The position numbers were made by a program, and so were the translations under genes. This document shows positions 10,435 to 21,458 of a DNA stretch of 38,733 bases, piece by piece. The notes below the pieces were generated by a model that made no database searches, was not told the origin of the DNA, and saw only the letters and a program-made list of their open reading frames with translations. Within the stretch, counting starts at the first letter, position 1. Each line of letters opens with the position of its first letter. Location: the NCBI GenBank assembly GCA_018398765.1, contig JAHBMJ010000861.1, positions 1,540-40,272 on the forward strand, read 5' to 3'. Origin of the DNA: Chromera velia (Eukaryota > Sar > Chromeraceae).

Positions 10435-13400
10435 GGGTGGTCTGTCTGTCCAGTCTGTCCGAGCAGAGAAGGAGTCAAGAGAAGAGAAGGAAAGACAGAA
10501 AAAGAAGGGTCATCCAGTGTGTGTGGATGTCATGTCCGTACGCCTGCCTTGTCCTTGCCGCTTGCTTATTCTTCTGATGCGCCTTTGCTTCTGATGTCTG
10601 TCTGTATTTCTGAGCTGTATTTCTTTTTTGTTTTTGTGATTTGATGCCTGCAGGTGAAGCTGGAAAAGCAGAACAGAGGGCTGCTCTCAAGAATTCGAAA
10701 TTTGGAATCCGAAAATCTGAAACTTCAGTCAGTCAGTCAGTCAGTCAGCGAGCGAGTCGGGGAGGTCTTCTGGGCACACGAAATTGATTGCCTTTCCCCT
10801 GTCGTGGAATGTTCGATAGAGTCGAGCTTCGTGCAATTTCTGCTGCTGCTGTCTCAGATACCCTTCAAAACGCATGAGTTTTTGTTTCTTGCACCGTTCT
10901 TATCTTTTGTCCTGTACGCCTCTTATGAGTGAATGAAGGAATCTTTTTTTATTCCGTCGCCCTTTGAGGAGATGCTTGTTCGTTTGCACTGTGGGTATAA
11001 CGTTGCGTGTCCTTCTTCGTTGTGCGTGCAGGTCTGCCAATTTAGAGCTGAGAAAGCAGAGGCTGTTTCTTGAGGACTCGACAAGAGGAAAAGCCGCTGC
11101 AGGGTTCTATCCGCACCCCCACTCTCACCCTCACCCGGGGGTAGTTACTGCCGCTGGAGCACACCCAGGCGGCAGCTTTCCGGGAGTTCCCCCGTCTGCA
11201 GGGGCACCAAGGGTGGTGTCATTTCTCCGTCGGTCCGTGCTCTTTCATCCGAACAGACTGGGGGGGGGAATTCCTAGCGGGACCCAACATCGCTCCGCCT
11301 CGAAGCAGGTGTCAAGGGCTCATGGCGCCGCCACATTGCCCCACCCGTCGCCGCAACTTCTCCCCGAGGCAGTGATCAATGTAGATGCGCAGATGGGGGG
11401 AGGTGATGTCAACGACGGGCTTACAGGGGAGGCATGCACACCCCGGAAACCAACCTCCAGCGGGGTGATGGGGAGTGTTGCCGGGGGTGATATGACCAAA
11501 ACAACGGCTGCCCCCCCCATGCCCCTCACGCTTTCCCTCCTATCCCAGTCAGGCTTCCAGAACGGTCCCCCGACAGGCGAGACCCGTGCCGGCGTCTCTG
11601 TCTCCCCCCATCCATCGGGAGGCGGCCGTCTCTCCCCCTCCCGGCAGGCAGCAGAAGGAGACGGGGGACAGGCAGGAGGAGAGAGAGAGAGAGGAGGACC
11701 TTCATCCTCCAGAGGGGCCACTCCCCTTGCACCGCAGCAGGAAAACCAGTCCATTGGTCTGGGGATTCAATTTTTCCTTAACCGCTATCGGGGTGCAGCC
11801 CAGCAGCGACAACCAGCGGGTGCAGAAGGAGTCCGGCAGACGGCGATGGGAGAAGAACCTCCTCCTAGCGTCATTTCCCCTAACCGCCCCCCCCCTCCCC
11901 AAGAGGGGGCGCAGGAGACAGCAGGGATGACGGGCGGTGCAGGCGAAAGACAAGTTCCCCGTTTTGTGGAGGGGAGCGGAGGAAGGGATGAGCCCCCCCT
12001 TGTTGAAAGAAGCAGTCACGCGACAGAGACAACAGAAACCACTGCCCTGCCTGCCGCTGCGTCCTTCCCCTCAGTTGCCCACTTGGACACTCACGAGCCT
12101 GCAACTGTCCCAGCAGGGGCTGTCGCGTTGGTCGGGCCAGGGGGTGGGGGCGAGGGAGGGGTAAGTCTTGGGATGCTGCCGCAGAGGGGAGGTGAGGTTG
12201 TGTTTGGAATTTTGCCGTCAGGGGCGCAAACAGCAGCGTCCGTTGGCGCCCCTCATATGCCGACTGCCGGGCAGGGGGGCGGTCTGGCAGATCTGATGGC
12301 GGCGGCGGCGGGGCACGTGCCCCAAGAAGTGATGGTCGCCTCCACACTGCTGCATCCCCATGGGGGAATGGGTGCAGGTATGTCTGCCGCCGCCCCCGGC
12401 GAGGGGATGGACACGACTGTCCATTTACCGCCCTGTGCTTTCTCTGAAGGGTGTCCGACAGGTGAGCCTGGTGAGCGGTCAGCGATGGCAGCGCCGTTAC
12501 TTTCCCAACCCCCAGCGTCTGCGTCTTCTTCTGATTTTGTTGGGAATGCACCGGCTTACTTTGGGTGTCATCCCATGGGCATGGGGGGTGATTCCTCTGC
12601 TTTTTTTCTTCCCCCCGAGATGCGCGGAAGCGTGTCGTTGGGGACCTTCCAAGGCCTCGTGCCTGCCGGTCCGGGTGTCCGTCCGTTGAATCAGAGACGG
12701 CACTCCCATGGCAGTATGCAACAGGCACAACAACAAGCATCGAGTGAGTTTTGGATGCAACAGGCAGGGTTGGATGGCCTTGTATGCTCACCCCTGACTG
12801 CATTATCGTCCCAATCAGGACGTTATAGAGCCGCCCCTATCTCAGGCTCTCACGGCCAACCGTCGGGAAGGTTGGGTCCCCGTTTTGCGAGTTTTGACCT
12901 GCAAGAGATTGAATCTGATCTCTACCTGCACCGCCGTCCGCACCACCCGTCCTATCTCCACCAGCGACAAGCCGTTCTCTTGAACACACAGAGAAACGGC
13001 CAAAACGCTCATCCACATACGTCAGCCCATTTCGGGGATCCCAGTCCGATCCCCAGCCTGCCGTCACAAATCCCGGCAGGCGTCGCCTCCGTGACGGGCG
13101 GTGGCGCTTTTTCAACGACCGGCTTCTCAGCCACACCCCCAGGCACATCCCCTCGCTCCTTTGAGTCGGCCCCGCTTTTCTTGGCAGGTCCAGATATGAA
13201 TATGCAGCGAGGGGGGGAACTCATGACAGAGGTGACTGCCTCTGGTAGCACCCCTGCTGGGTTGGCGCTTATGCAGACGCATCATGCAGGGGGGGCAGAG
13301 GTTCAGGCTGCTGGTGCGGTTGTACATCTCCATGCGGGTATGCATGGTGTGGGGGGGATGCATGGGGGTAATGACAGAGAGAGCTGGACGCGTGCATCAT

Positions 13401-16054
13401 CTTGTGCGTCTTCGCAAGAGCATGGACCCCCCGCGGGACGGCGCAAGGGTGCGTCGGGAGGGGGGAGGGCCAGGGGAACCACTAGCGGTAGTGGGGTTGG
13501 GGGAAGGAAGAATCGGATTCGTCTGATCGTTGACGTAGATGAAGAAGAGTCAGTTTCGGGGGGGGTGGGGGGGGCTGTAGGTGCCAGTGCAAATAGAGGT
13601 GGGGGAGGAGCGCAGGGTGGAGGGGGAGTGGGGACGGGGCTATCGCGTGCAGACAGCGGAGGGGCGTTGAGTGGGGGGACCTCGGAGGCCGGGGACTGCC
13701 CCCCTCATTTTTCGGGTCCCCTCTCGTCACTGCACGCACCTGGTCATTCAGGTGCGTCGTCTAGGGGGGCGCCTGGGAAAGCGGGGCCTGGCGAGTATGC
13801 AGGGTCGCAGGTGCAAGGGGTTTTCCTTCAACAGACAGCAGGTGAGGCCCCGACATCCCACCTGCAGCATTCAGGGGGGGGCCTTCTGCTGAGGGCCCAG
13901 ACGACTGGTCTGCCTGCAGAGGTCACCACAGCGACGGCCAGCGGTTTGGCCGCCTTCGGTGACCGGCTGCATGAGGCGGGGGGGTCCATGCAGACTTCCC
14001 TTTCCGTCTCAGAGCCGTCTCCGAATCCTGCCTTGGTAGAGGCCCCCCCTGTGGGGTTTGGGCTTGAAGGGCCTGTAGGAGGGGGGGGGGAGGGGGCAGA
14101 GGCAGAGACAGACGAGTCTGCCCGTGTTCTCATTGACTCCGATCTCCAGTTACAGCTGTGTAACCCCGCACACGCCCATCCTCATGCCCCCCATGCGACA
14201 GTCAGTCACGGCCCGCCGGGGCTGTCCTCCCACATCCATGGAGACGCCTTCAGCGACAGAGGGGGGGAGGGGGACGCTTTCCTTCACGGGGGGGTCCCTC
14301 GTGAGTTCAGTCACCCCTCCTCCTCGGGTGAGGGTCCCACGGACAGAGAAAGAGAAGGAGGGGGCGCGCCTTCTGACCCCACGTCACACTTTCCCCCGTC
14401 TCTTCCTCATGGGTCGGGAGAGCCGGATGGAGCCTCAGCCTCTGTCGCGAAGCCGGGGGCGCCGGGGGCTCCTCTGAAAGGACCCAGCCGTTTGCGCGCC
14501 GCCATGCGCGATCGCCCTCTGGTTGCCGTGCCCGTGCCTCACGCAGAAGGAGACTGCAGCTTGCCGGCAGTGCTCCAAGGCACAGGCGCCTCGGCAGCCG
14601 AGAGGGAAACGGTAAGGATGGTGCGTCGGAAGCGTGAGAAAGGGGAAAGAGAAAAGGAGAGGGACAGTAGAGATGGAGGGGATTCATGTCGGAAGACAAA
14701 TAGAAGTGGCACCTCCGCCACAGTCTCCCCTCTTCCCTTTCCCCTCAGCAGTCAGGATGCCGAACATTGGATGCACAGAGAGAGAGTGGGGGATTCTCGT
14801 CCGTCTCTGCAGTCTCTCGTGTCCCACGGTTCCGGTTCTTCGTTCACACAGGCGGATAGGGACCTGCACCTTCCTTGTGTCGAATCCCTTCCAACCTTTT
14901 TGGCACACCAAGCGGCATCGCCAGCCGCAGCTGCCGGCGCCTCCGGTTCAGTCTCCGGAGGCAGTTCGTTTCCCCCGACTGCTCTGAGTCAGCACCAACA
15001 AACACGCCCCCCTAGCCAGGCAGGTACGTGCTCGAGTTCTGTGGATGGAGATGAGGGGATGCACTCTCGTATGGCTGGGGCCTTTCAAGGCCCTCATCCA
15101 TATGGGGGAACTGAGAGAGATGCGGGCCTTCCTGCTCCCTCTGCATCCATACACGACCATCTGCCAACCCAAACCGATCACCTACTCCCTGACGGACCCT
15201 CGTCTCACGTCCTGGGTCCGGAAGGTCCTGAACTATCGGGAGCGGGGGGGAGGGGGCAGGGGAAAACAGCGCAGAAGGGGGGGGGAGATCGCCGTCGTTT
15301 CCTTTCCCCCTTAGCATCCCTTCTAGCTGCCCACGCAGGGGGGCCTTTAGGGTCCTCCGGAAGTGCACAGCTTCAGGTGCACCACGCGGCGGCGTCGCCC
15401 TCTGCGTCTTGCAGTGCTCAACCGTCGGTAGCAGAGTCCTCCTGTGCCGTCTCGTGTGCTGCTTCCGATGCTGCGTCTTCCTGCAGAGGGGACGATGTGG
15501 CTCTGTCTCTCTCACTGGCACATGGAGGCCCGAGTGCAGCGCGCCCACTTGCCTCCGGACCGGCGCCTTCCCATCACCTCCATTCTCAGGCGCCACCCCC
15601 GCTCTCCGTGCAAAGCGCGGTACACGGCCACACCACCCAAGCAGGCTCCTCCGCCTGTACGCGTACACCTCCGGGATTCCCCCCCTCGTCCTCTTCCTCC
15701 CCGTCCATTCTAGGGTCGCCCCAGTCTCCCCCCACAGTCATGGGGCCGGGGTCCTCGTCCTCCTCCCAGAGCCACGCTCTCCCACAGCAACATCCCGCAC
15801 CCACCTTGCCGCCTGTGAGTGAGGGAATAGAAGGTGACGGGGAAAGCGTCAGGGGTGGGGGGGGTGACAGGGGTGGTGCTGGGTCAGACAGGGGTGGGGG
15901 ACCAGAATCGGTCGACCTCAGAGACTCAGGGGACGGGGGCAAGGAGAATGAAGGAGACGCGACTGGATGTGAGACCGTCAGGGCTGGGGTTGGGGTCTGG
16001 AAAGGACAGGAGGGAGGACTGGCTGAGGAAAGGGAGGGAGGGGATCTCACGTGA
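5925..16054 (+). CDS. Very large low-complexity protein with a short coiled coil (about 2,830 aa, five exons)
   Basis: I do not recognise this gene. Model: exon 1 5925-6048 (ATG 5925; donors near 6142 and 6157 also keep phase, so its end is uncertain), exon 2 6267-6655, exon 3 7215-10097, exon 4 10654-10727, exon 5 11032-16054. Phases agree at all junctions. Exon 2 begins GYRVGRFEVIDHG. Exon 3 holds a charged helix (EELLDRLERRFEKQIAEKLE), a six-histidine run (7924-7941), Ser/Pro- and Gly-rich segments and a long Glu/Lys-rich acidic tract (about 8750-8910). Exon 4 is a 74-base exon encoding VKLEKQNRGLLSRIRNLESE, which with the start of exon 5 (ANLELRKQRLFLED) forms the only clear coiled coil. 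Exon 5 is 1,673 codons of Gly/Ser/Pro/His-rich, mostly disordered sequence without a recognised domain. The stop at 16052 coincides with a GTGAGT donor-like string, but the best nearby acceptor also gives an immediate stop. A scaffold or regulatory role is possible; no catalytic function is visible. Confidence 0.7.
10399..10436 (+). repeat. (GTCT)n microsatellite in intron
   Basis: About nine GTCT units inside the intron between exons 3 and 4 of the large + strand gene. A related (GTCA)n array starts directly at the next donor, at 10728. Confidence 0.9.
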
Positions 16055-16519
16055 GTTCATGAAATGCCATTTTTCCTTCCGGCTTGCAACCGTGGAGCCA
16101 GTAGAAAGAAAGGGAAGCAGCATGTCCTGTGGGTGGAAGAGTCGCGTTGCCTTGGTGTCAGTTTTCCTGCTTGCATTCCTTTCTCTTCTTCATGCGTGTG
16201 TGAGGCAGAGGGATTTTCTGTACGTGCTTCTTCAGGTGACTGAAAAAAAAAAGGCGGGCAGCTGGTGGTTTGCTCACTGCCGTCCCTATCAACGATGGGT
16301 CGATCGGGGGCATTTCGGGATGGGGGCATCTAATTAAATTAACTGACTTTCTGAGCATGAATGGACAAAGGAACGGAAAGGAGAGGGCGCTCTCCCTCAC
16401 ACCAGCCCTGCAAAAGCACTGCCGACTTCTTTTTTGTGTTCGCCGGCCGGCACTCTCCACCTATCTATACATTTATCTGTCTTGTCTGTGGGCCGCTTCT
16501 GTCGACACACACCTTTATG

Positions 16520-16525
16520 AATAAA
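16520..16525 (+). terminator. Possible polyadenylation signal of the large + strand gene
   Basis: AATAAA, 466 bases after the stop codon at 16054, in otherwise non-coding sequence. This canonical eukaryotic hexamer supports ending the large gene here rather than extending it to 18.4 kb. Confidence 0.45.
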
Positions 16526-17872
16526 CGGTCATTGGTGTCGTAGCGAACTTAGCAGAAAAACGGGGAGTTGGTGAATGCACGTGTATTTGCTGCCACTCCC
16601 CTCGCCGTCTTCTTCCATGTCTGCGTTGCCAGCCCCTTCTCCTCTTTCCCCCTCTTCTTGCCTGGAATACGCTCACCTGCCTGCCTTACGCATCCCCGTC
16701 TTTCTTCTTTTCATTCAATCCTCTTTGAAAAGTCGAATGAATTTTTCTTCTTTCCCGTGCTGGCATCGTATGCGTAATTGCCTCTCTCCTTCTCTTTGTC
16801 GCTTCTCCTTTCCTGTCTCGCTCCCTGATCTCTCTCTTCGTTCTGTTGCGAAAGTCTTCCTTCATGTCTGTTTGCGCCCTGCATGCGTTAATTCAATTTT
16901 CCGCTCTCTTTGTGTGTTCCTGTAAAGCACCTCCAAGAAAGTGACCATCGACACTTGATCCTGTCCACCTTCCTTGCTTCATTTCCCAACAGCCGCGCTT
17001 TCTTCGTATACATAGCATTTGCACCCATTCTCCCGTACTCGCTCCACCGTTTTTTAAATTAATTCCACAGATGTGCCATTCGTTCCCTCCGTCCTTTCTC
17101 CCATTTGTCCTCTCTCCGTGCGTTTGCCCCTCTCCTTAGGGCGGTCACCGCTTCTTTCCCTTAATTCCCTCCCTTTCATTGCCGGTTGCATCGGCAAGAG
17201 GAGAGGTGAGTCCCTGACGATAGTTGCGCGTGTGGAAGTGTTTTTTTCGAGGGTTTGGCGACCTTCGAAGGAAGGAAGGAAGCACTTGACTTCTGCTGCA
17301 TGGTAGAAGAACTCTCTGCATGCATGTGACTTACTTGTGTGCATGAGTGGAATGAACGGGCATGCAATCACGATGGATGGATTATGGGAATGCAGGGAAC
17401 GCCAAGAGAGGGAGGGCCCTTTCACACATGCATGCATGCAGATGTTCTCATGAAGGGAGGAACTTGCTTCTTTAAAGGACGCGGGTGGATGTTTGTTGCC
17501 CGAGCAAGCTCTGTGATTGTGTGGTTTGCTTTTCTGCCCTCTTTTTCATCTTCTTGCCTCTGCTTTCTTGTTTCATCTTCATCTCACACTCATTTCCTCT
17601 GACTGACCTCTTCATCCATCAAGGCGAAAAAAGAAATCCGTCTCTACGTATTTCTCCATTCGACCTACCGGTGGCAGACTGACTGTCTGGTGGGAAGACT
17701 GGGTGAGTACTGACTGGTTTTCTCTCGCTTTGTGTGTGTGATTGACTTTGCTTTGTTGTGTTGTTTTGTGTTGTCTTGTGTTGTGGGGGGCTGGAGTCTT
17801 AGGTGTCTTTCCCCTCTTGAGCGCTTCTCTCTGACGACAGTTGGTCATCCTGTTGCATTTTCTCTGTCGGTT

Positions 17873-17874
<2 letters not shown>

Positions 17875-17917
<43 letters not shown>

Positions 17918-17934
17918 ATCTATCTATCTATCTC
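17875..17934. repeat. (TC)n followed by (TATC)n microsatellite
   Basis: About seventeen TC units run into TATC units. It lies in the unassigned pyrimidine-rich region, probably intronic or intergenic. Confidence 0.9.
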
Positions 17935-19450
17935 TATCCCTCTCGTCTCTGGGGTTTTGAATGAGTGACCGCGCAGGCATTTTTTTCATTCCATTTTGGT
18001 TGGCCTGAAATGGCCGTACCTGACTTCTGATTTTTCTTCTCTCTCTCTCCTCTTCTCTGTTGGCTAGGTGGTCGACCCCCGTGTGTATGTTAGTTCTCTT
18101 TCTCTCTTTCTTCTTTTTTCCTCTCCGTGGCGTGTGTGTATGAGAAGAAATGAAAAAGAATGAAGATCGAGATGGGTCGCGGTCGGTTTTGAATTCGTCA
18201 TCCGTGCAGATGCGAAGAGAACGCTTGAGTGACATCGGGAAATTAAGTGCATGGGTGAGGAACGATTCTGTCTGTCTGGTGGTAGTTCACTTTTTTCTCC
18301 TCCTCACTGGGCATTAATTCTCTCCGTCTTGCCACGGTCTCTTCTGAGTGTGGGGAGGGAAACAGGTTCGGAAGAACGGGGGGTCATCCTTCGCATGCAG
18401 AGACCTCTCAAGGGAAATTTAAGTCTTGCGTGCGGGCATATGGCGCCAAAGGGTTGTCGAGATCGACCATCGGTCGCTTTTTGTATAGAGTGGCCGCTCT
18501 TGAGGGCCTTAATTAACTTCCGCATTGAAGATGCTGCTGCTGTTACGAGCGCTGTTGGCAAATGCATGTGAGTGTGATTCTATAGGTGTGATTCTGATCG
18601 ATTGATGCACGATGCACTCGCATATCACTGTGATATCAATCATAGTATATAATCATAGTCAATCCATCCAAAAGAATAATTTAAAACGTTTTAGTCTAGC
18701 CTTTAGTTCAGTCATGTAGCATCTAGCATGTATATGCATGCATGCCATTGTGCAGTGGATGCATAAACTCTTAACGCAAACTTAATTGGTCTTAAAACCG
18801 GGAAGCCAACTTTTTTAGTACTTACTAGCTAGTTTAGAAATTTACTACTAAGTTTACTACGAAGTCTACTTATTACTATTAAGTAAATATTAAATTAACC
18901 ATTATTATGTATCGTGCGTTGCCGCCTAGGTTGCCGCTATAAGCGCTTGAGGGGCGGGATGGATTTGAGATCTGTTTTCAGCACGTTCGCCTTCAAGTGA
19001 CTTACTTTTATCCCTAATTCGATCCGAGAGTCCGAAGTGGCATCCCTCTACGCAACACTGCAACACATCTGGTTAATTACATTGCAACACTCTAGGTTCT
19101 AGTACCGTTCTACTCGATCACAGTCGGATCACTCTTTTGCGGTTTAGTCGTCCATAGGGAAAAGTGCCTAGATGAATGCCCTGCTGAATCCCCTCATCCC
19201 CCCCCCTGGGATGCATGCGGCGTGCCCCTGCGGCGTGCCCCTGATGCACGCACTCGCTGCCTGTAGGTGGACAACTAAGTAACCGTCACAACTTATAGCT
19301 AGACTTGCAGCCAAGCCCAGATTCAGTGACACACCTTCCCATACCCTTAATTGCCTCCACTTCTCGTTTAAGAGTCCCGCCAGCACAAAAATGTTTTACT
19401 AGATGTGTTGGCTTCTATGTGCACGGTCCAATTGTGGAGTATGCCATCGA

Positions 19451-19463
19451 CTAGGCTTAGATT

Positions 19464-19503
<40 letters not shown>

Positions 19504-19840
19504 TTAGGGTTCCCCTAATGAATATAATAATATAAACATAATATAATATGATATAACATCTACATAAATTCACCCCGTGTTTGTCTTTTTTTCCCTCTTA
19601 ATTCATCTGAACAGAGCAACTTGCCTCTGAAGCGTTATAAAAAACCGTTTCAAAAAATAATAACCAAAGAGATGCGTCATCATCAGATTTTGCAGGACCG
19701 ATCGTAGGACGGATCTTCATTCTTTGACTCATCTTCGGCCTTCAACCTAATCTTCATCCTCTCATATTACATTAAGTTTATATTCTATTATATTAGCGTT
19801 TTGTCTCAAATATAATATATATTGAATCCGAGCCTAGGCT
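19451..19840. mobile_element. Small inverted-repeat element (MITE-like), ~390 bp
   Basis: CTAGGCTTAGATTCAATATATA at the left end is mirrored at the right end by TATATATTGAATCCGAGCCTAG (19815-19837), two differences in the terminal 22 bases. Weaker inverted similarity continues inward for roughly 90 bp (CTAATGAATATAATAATATAAAC against the complement of the right arm). The interior is AT-rich and has no coding frame. An (AT)n run at 19466-19501 sits just inside the left arm. Confidence 0.6.
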
Positions 19841-21144
19841 ATCGACCATGTAGGCTCACTAGCTTATAGGCTAGCTCACTAGAGGGATGAAGTCGTATGA
19901 TTTGTATCCCCTATCCCCACATGCCCCTGCATGTTTCGTTTTCTACCTTATTTTCTTTTTTTGAGCTTGGGAAAGAAGCTAGGAAAGAAGATGAACGCTA
20001 CTAGTATAGAAGTTGGCCTAGAAATATAAACCGATGGCGAATCGCATTGGCGATGGCGCCATATAATTATAATGATGATAATCGATTTTCAATTTCTCAT
20101 ATCGATATATACCACTACTTTATGATTCCAGTCAGACATTAAAAATTGGGTACAGCATGCCAGGAAGCCATATACATAGTACGACAGTATGCGACTTGAT
20201 GCAGTCTCACCAAATGGTACCAAACTTTTATTGATTTTGCGTAGTTCGAGTTGCAGTTGAACACAAATTGGATTCAAGCCGGTCCAAAATTTGAATTTAT
20301 GCATCCATCGTCATTAGCAGCACACACAGCAGAAGCCCCAGTTGGGAGTGCAAAAGAAACAATGGACACGTGCGCAAAATGAATTCAAAAGAAGCCATCG
20401 AGCTGGATAAGAATGCCGTGGCTCTCCATGCAGACACAGATCGAAAGGGATTTAAATTAATTGTGGATGGATCATGCAGACCTTTTCTATCTTTCTATCA
20501 GTTTCTTTGTTTGCCTCTCTTTCCCTTTCATCTCTTCCCCCTTATTCGATCCCTTCCCTGTTCTCTTCTGGTCGATCTTTTTTCTCGCTTGCCCGCTTTC
20601 GGTGCCCCCCAGGTCGCGACCTCGCGACTTGGGGGGCTCTTCCTTTGGCTCTCTCTCTCCNTCTCTCTCTCTCGCCATCCGGATCCTCGCCTTCCTTCCT
20701 GTCGACTGGATGGTCTGTCTGTCTGTCTGGCTGGCTGTCCATCCGTCCGTTGTTGAGTCAAGAAAAGGAAAAGAAGACAAGATAGAGCATGTAGTCTTTC
20801 TGCCTTTGTCTCTCTCTGTCAAAATCTCAGCGGATCGACAAGTCCGTCCGCATACTTCCTTCCTTTATGATACATACAAGTACAACAACACACGCTGAAC
20901 CTGCTGTCAGTCGAGCACAACAATCTTTCAGCTGCAACTTTGACACCAGGAGGAATAAAGTGAATTAGAAAGAAATCCAATCGGACCTCCAGAAAGAAGA
21001 CAATTGAAACAACCAGAAAGAAGACACAGAAGCAGAATGAAACAAGATAAGGAAAAGCGGAGGTTTCATCGAGCAGAGAATTGCGGAAGAGAGAGCTGCA
21101 TGACATGACTGCAGTGATTCCGAAGCGACGGAAGGAATGAACAA

Positions 21145-21190
21145 ACCCACCACCACCACCACCACCACCACCACAACAACAACAAACAAA
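21145..21190. repeat. (CCA)n/(CAA)n microsatellite
   Basis: Nine CCA units followed by CAA units, downstream of the synthetase stop codon. On the minus strand it would be in the 3' UTR or just beyond. It yields valine/glycine or threonine runs in translated frames that are not real proteins. Confidence 0.85.
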
Positions 21191-21458
21191 TTCACACACA
21201 TCAAAATTGAGAGGCCGGACCTCTCTTCCACCTTCCTCACCCTACTGCACTCTTTTGTTTCATGTGGTTCGAAAAACTTCCTTTCCGACCTTCTTTCTTT
21301 CTCTCTGGCTATGCACCAGTTTCCTTTCCAGACCCTCTCTGTCTTTCTGAGTTTAACCAAAGAACCACCCACATGCTCGATCGATGCCCACTCTCCTTCT
21401 TTTTGCCCCCCTCTTTTTCGAGCTAGTCACTGTCTCTCTCCCTCTCTTGTTTTGTCTC

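Larger units (their letters stand above)
16055..18580. other. 3' flank and pyrimidine-rich region with exon-like fragments
   Basis: After the stop at 16054 comes a probable 3' UTR to about 16540, then pyrimidine-rich sequence without a convincing frame. Exon-like pieces on + are: 17624-17702, starting AKKEIRLYVFLHSTYRWQTD and followed by GTGAGT; 18206-18250, encoding MRRERLSDIGKLSAW after a GCAG and before GTGAGG; and about 18366-18422, encoding VRKNGGSSFACRDLSREI then a stop. I could not connect them into one consistent frame, so they stay unassigned. They may belong to another small gene. Confidence 0.35.
18581..21458. other. Intergenic region, AT-rich, no confident gene
   Basis: The stretch to about 20300 is AT-rich with many short stops in all frames and one small inverted-repeat element (19451-19840). 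From 20379 a + frame begins MNSKEAIELDKNAVALHADT with protein-like composition for about 27 codons before dissolving into pyrimidine-rich sequence; it could be a first exon but has no visible partner. The part from 20819 to 21458 is the downstream flank, probably including the 3' UTR, of the minus-strand synthetase gene. An undetermined base (N) lies at 20661 in a CT microsatellite. Confidence 0.45.

Noticed and set aside
11880-12803. 307-codon minus-strand frame opposite the large gene
   Set aside because: Antisense shadow of GC-rich low-complexity coding sequence. Several similar frames occur along 7200-16000 and none has a recognisable domain.
14612-14748. Possible intron (GTAAGG ... CCTCAG) inside the last exon of the large gene
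   Set aside because: Its length, 137 bases, would shift the frame and destroy several hundred downstream codons that are otherwise open.
19503-19511. TTTAGGG telomere-like word
   Set aside because: A single copy beside an AT microsatellite; not evidence for a telomere or internal telomere array.
20661-20661. Undetermined base N
   Set aside because: Lies in a CT microsatellite and reflects assembly or sequencing uncertainty, not biology.
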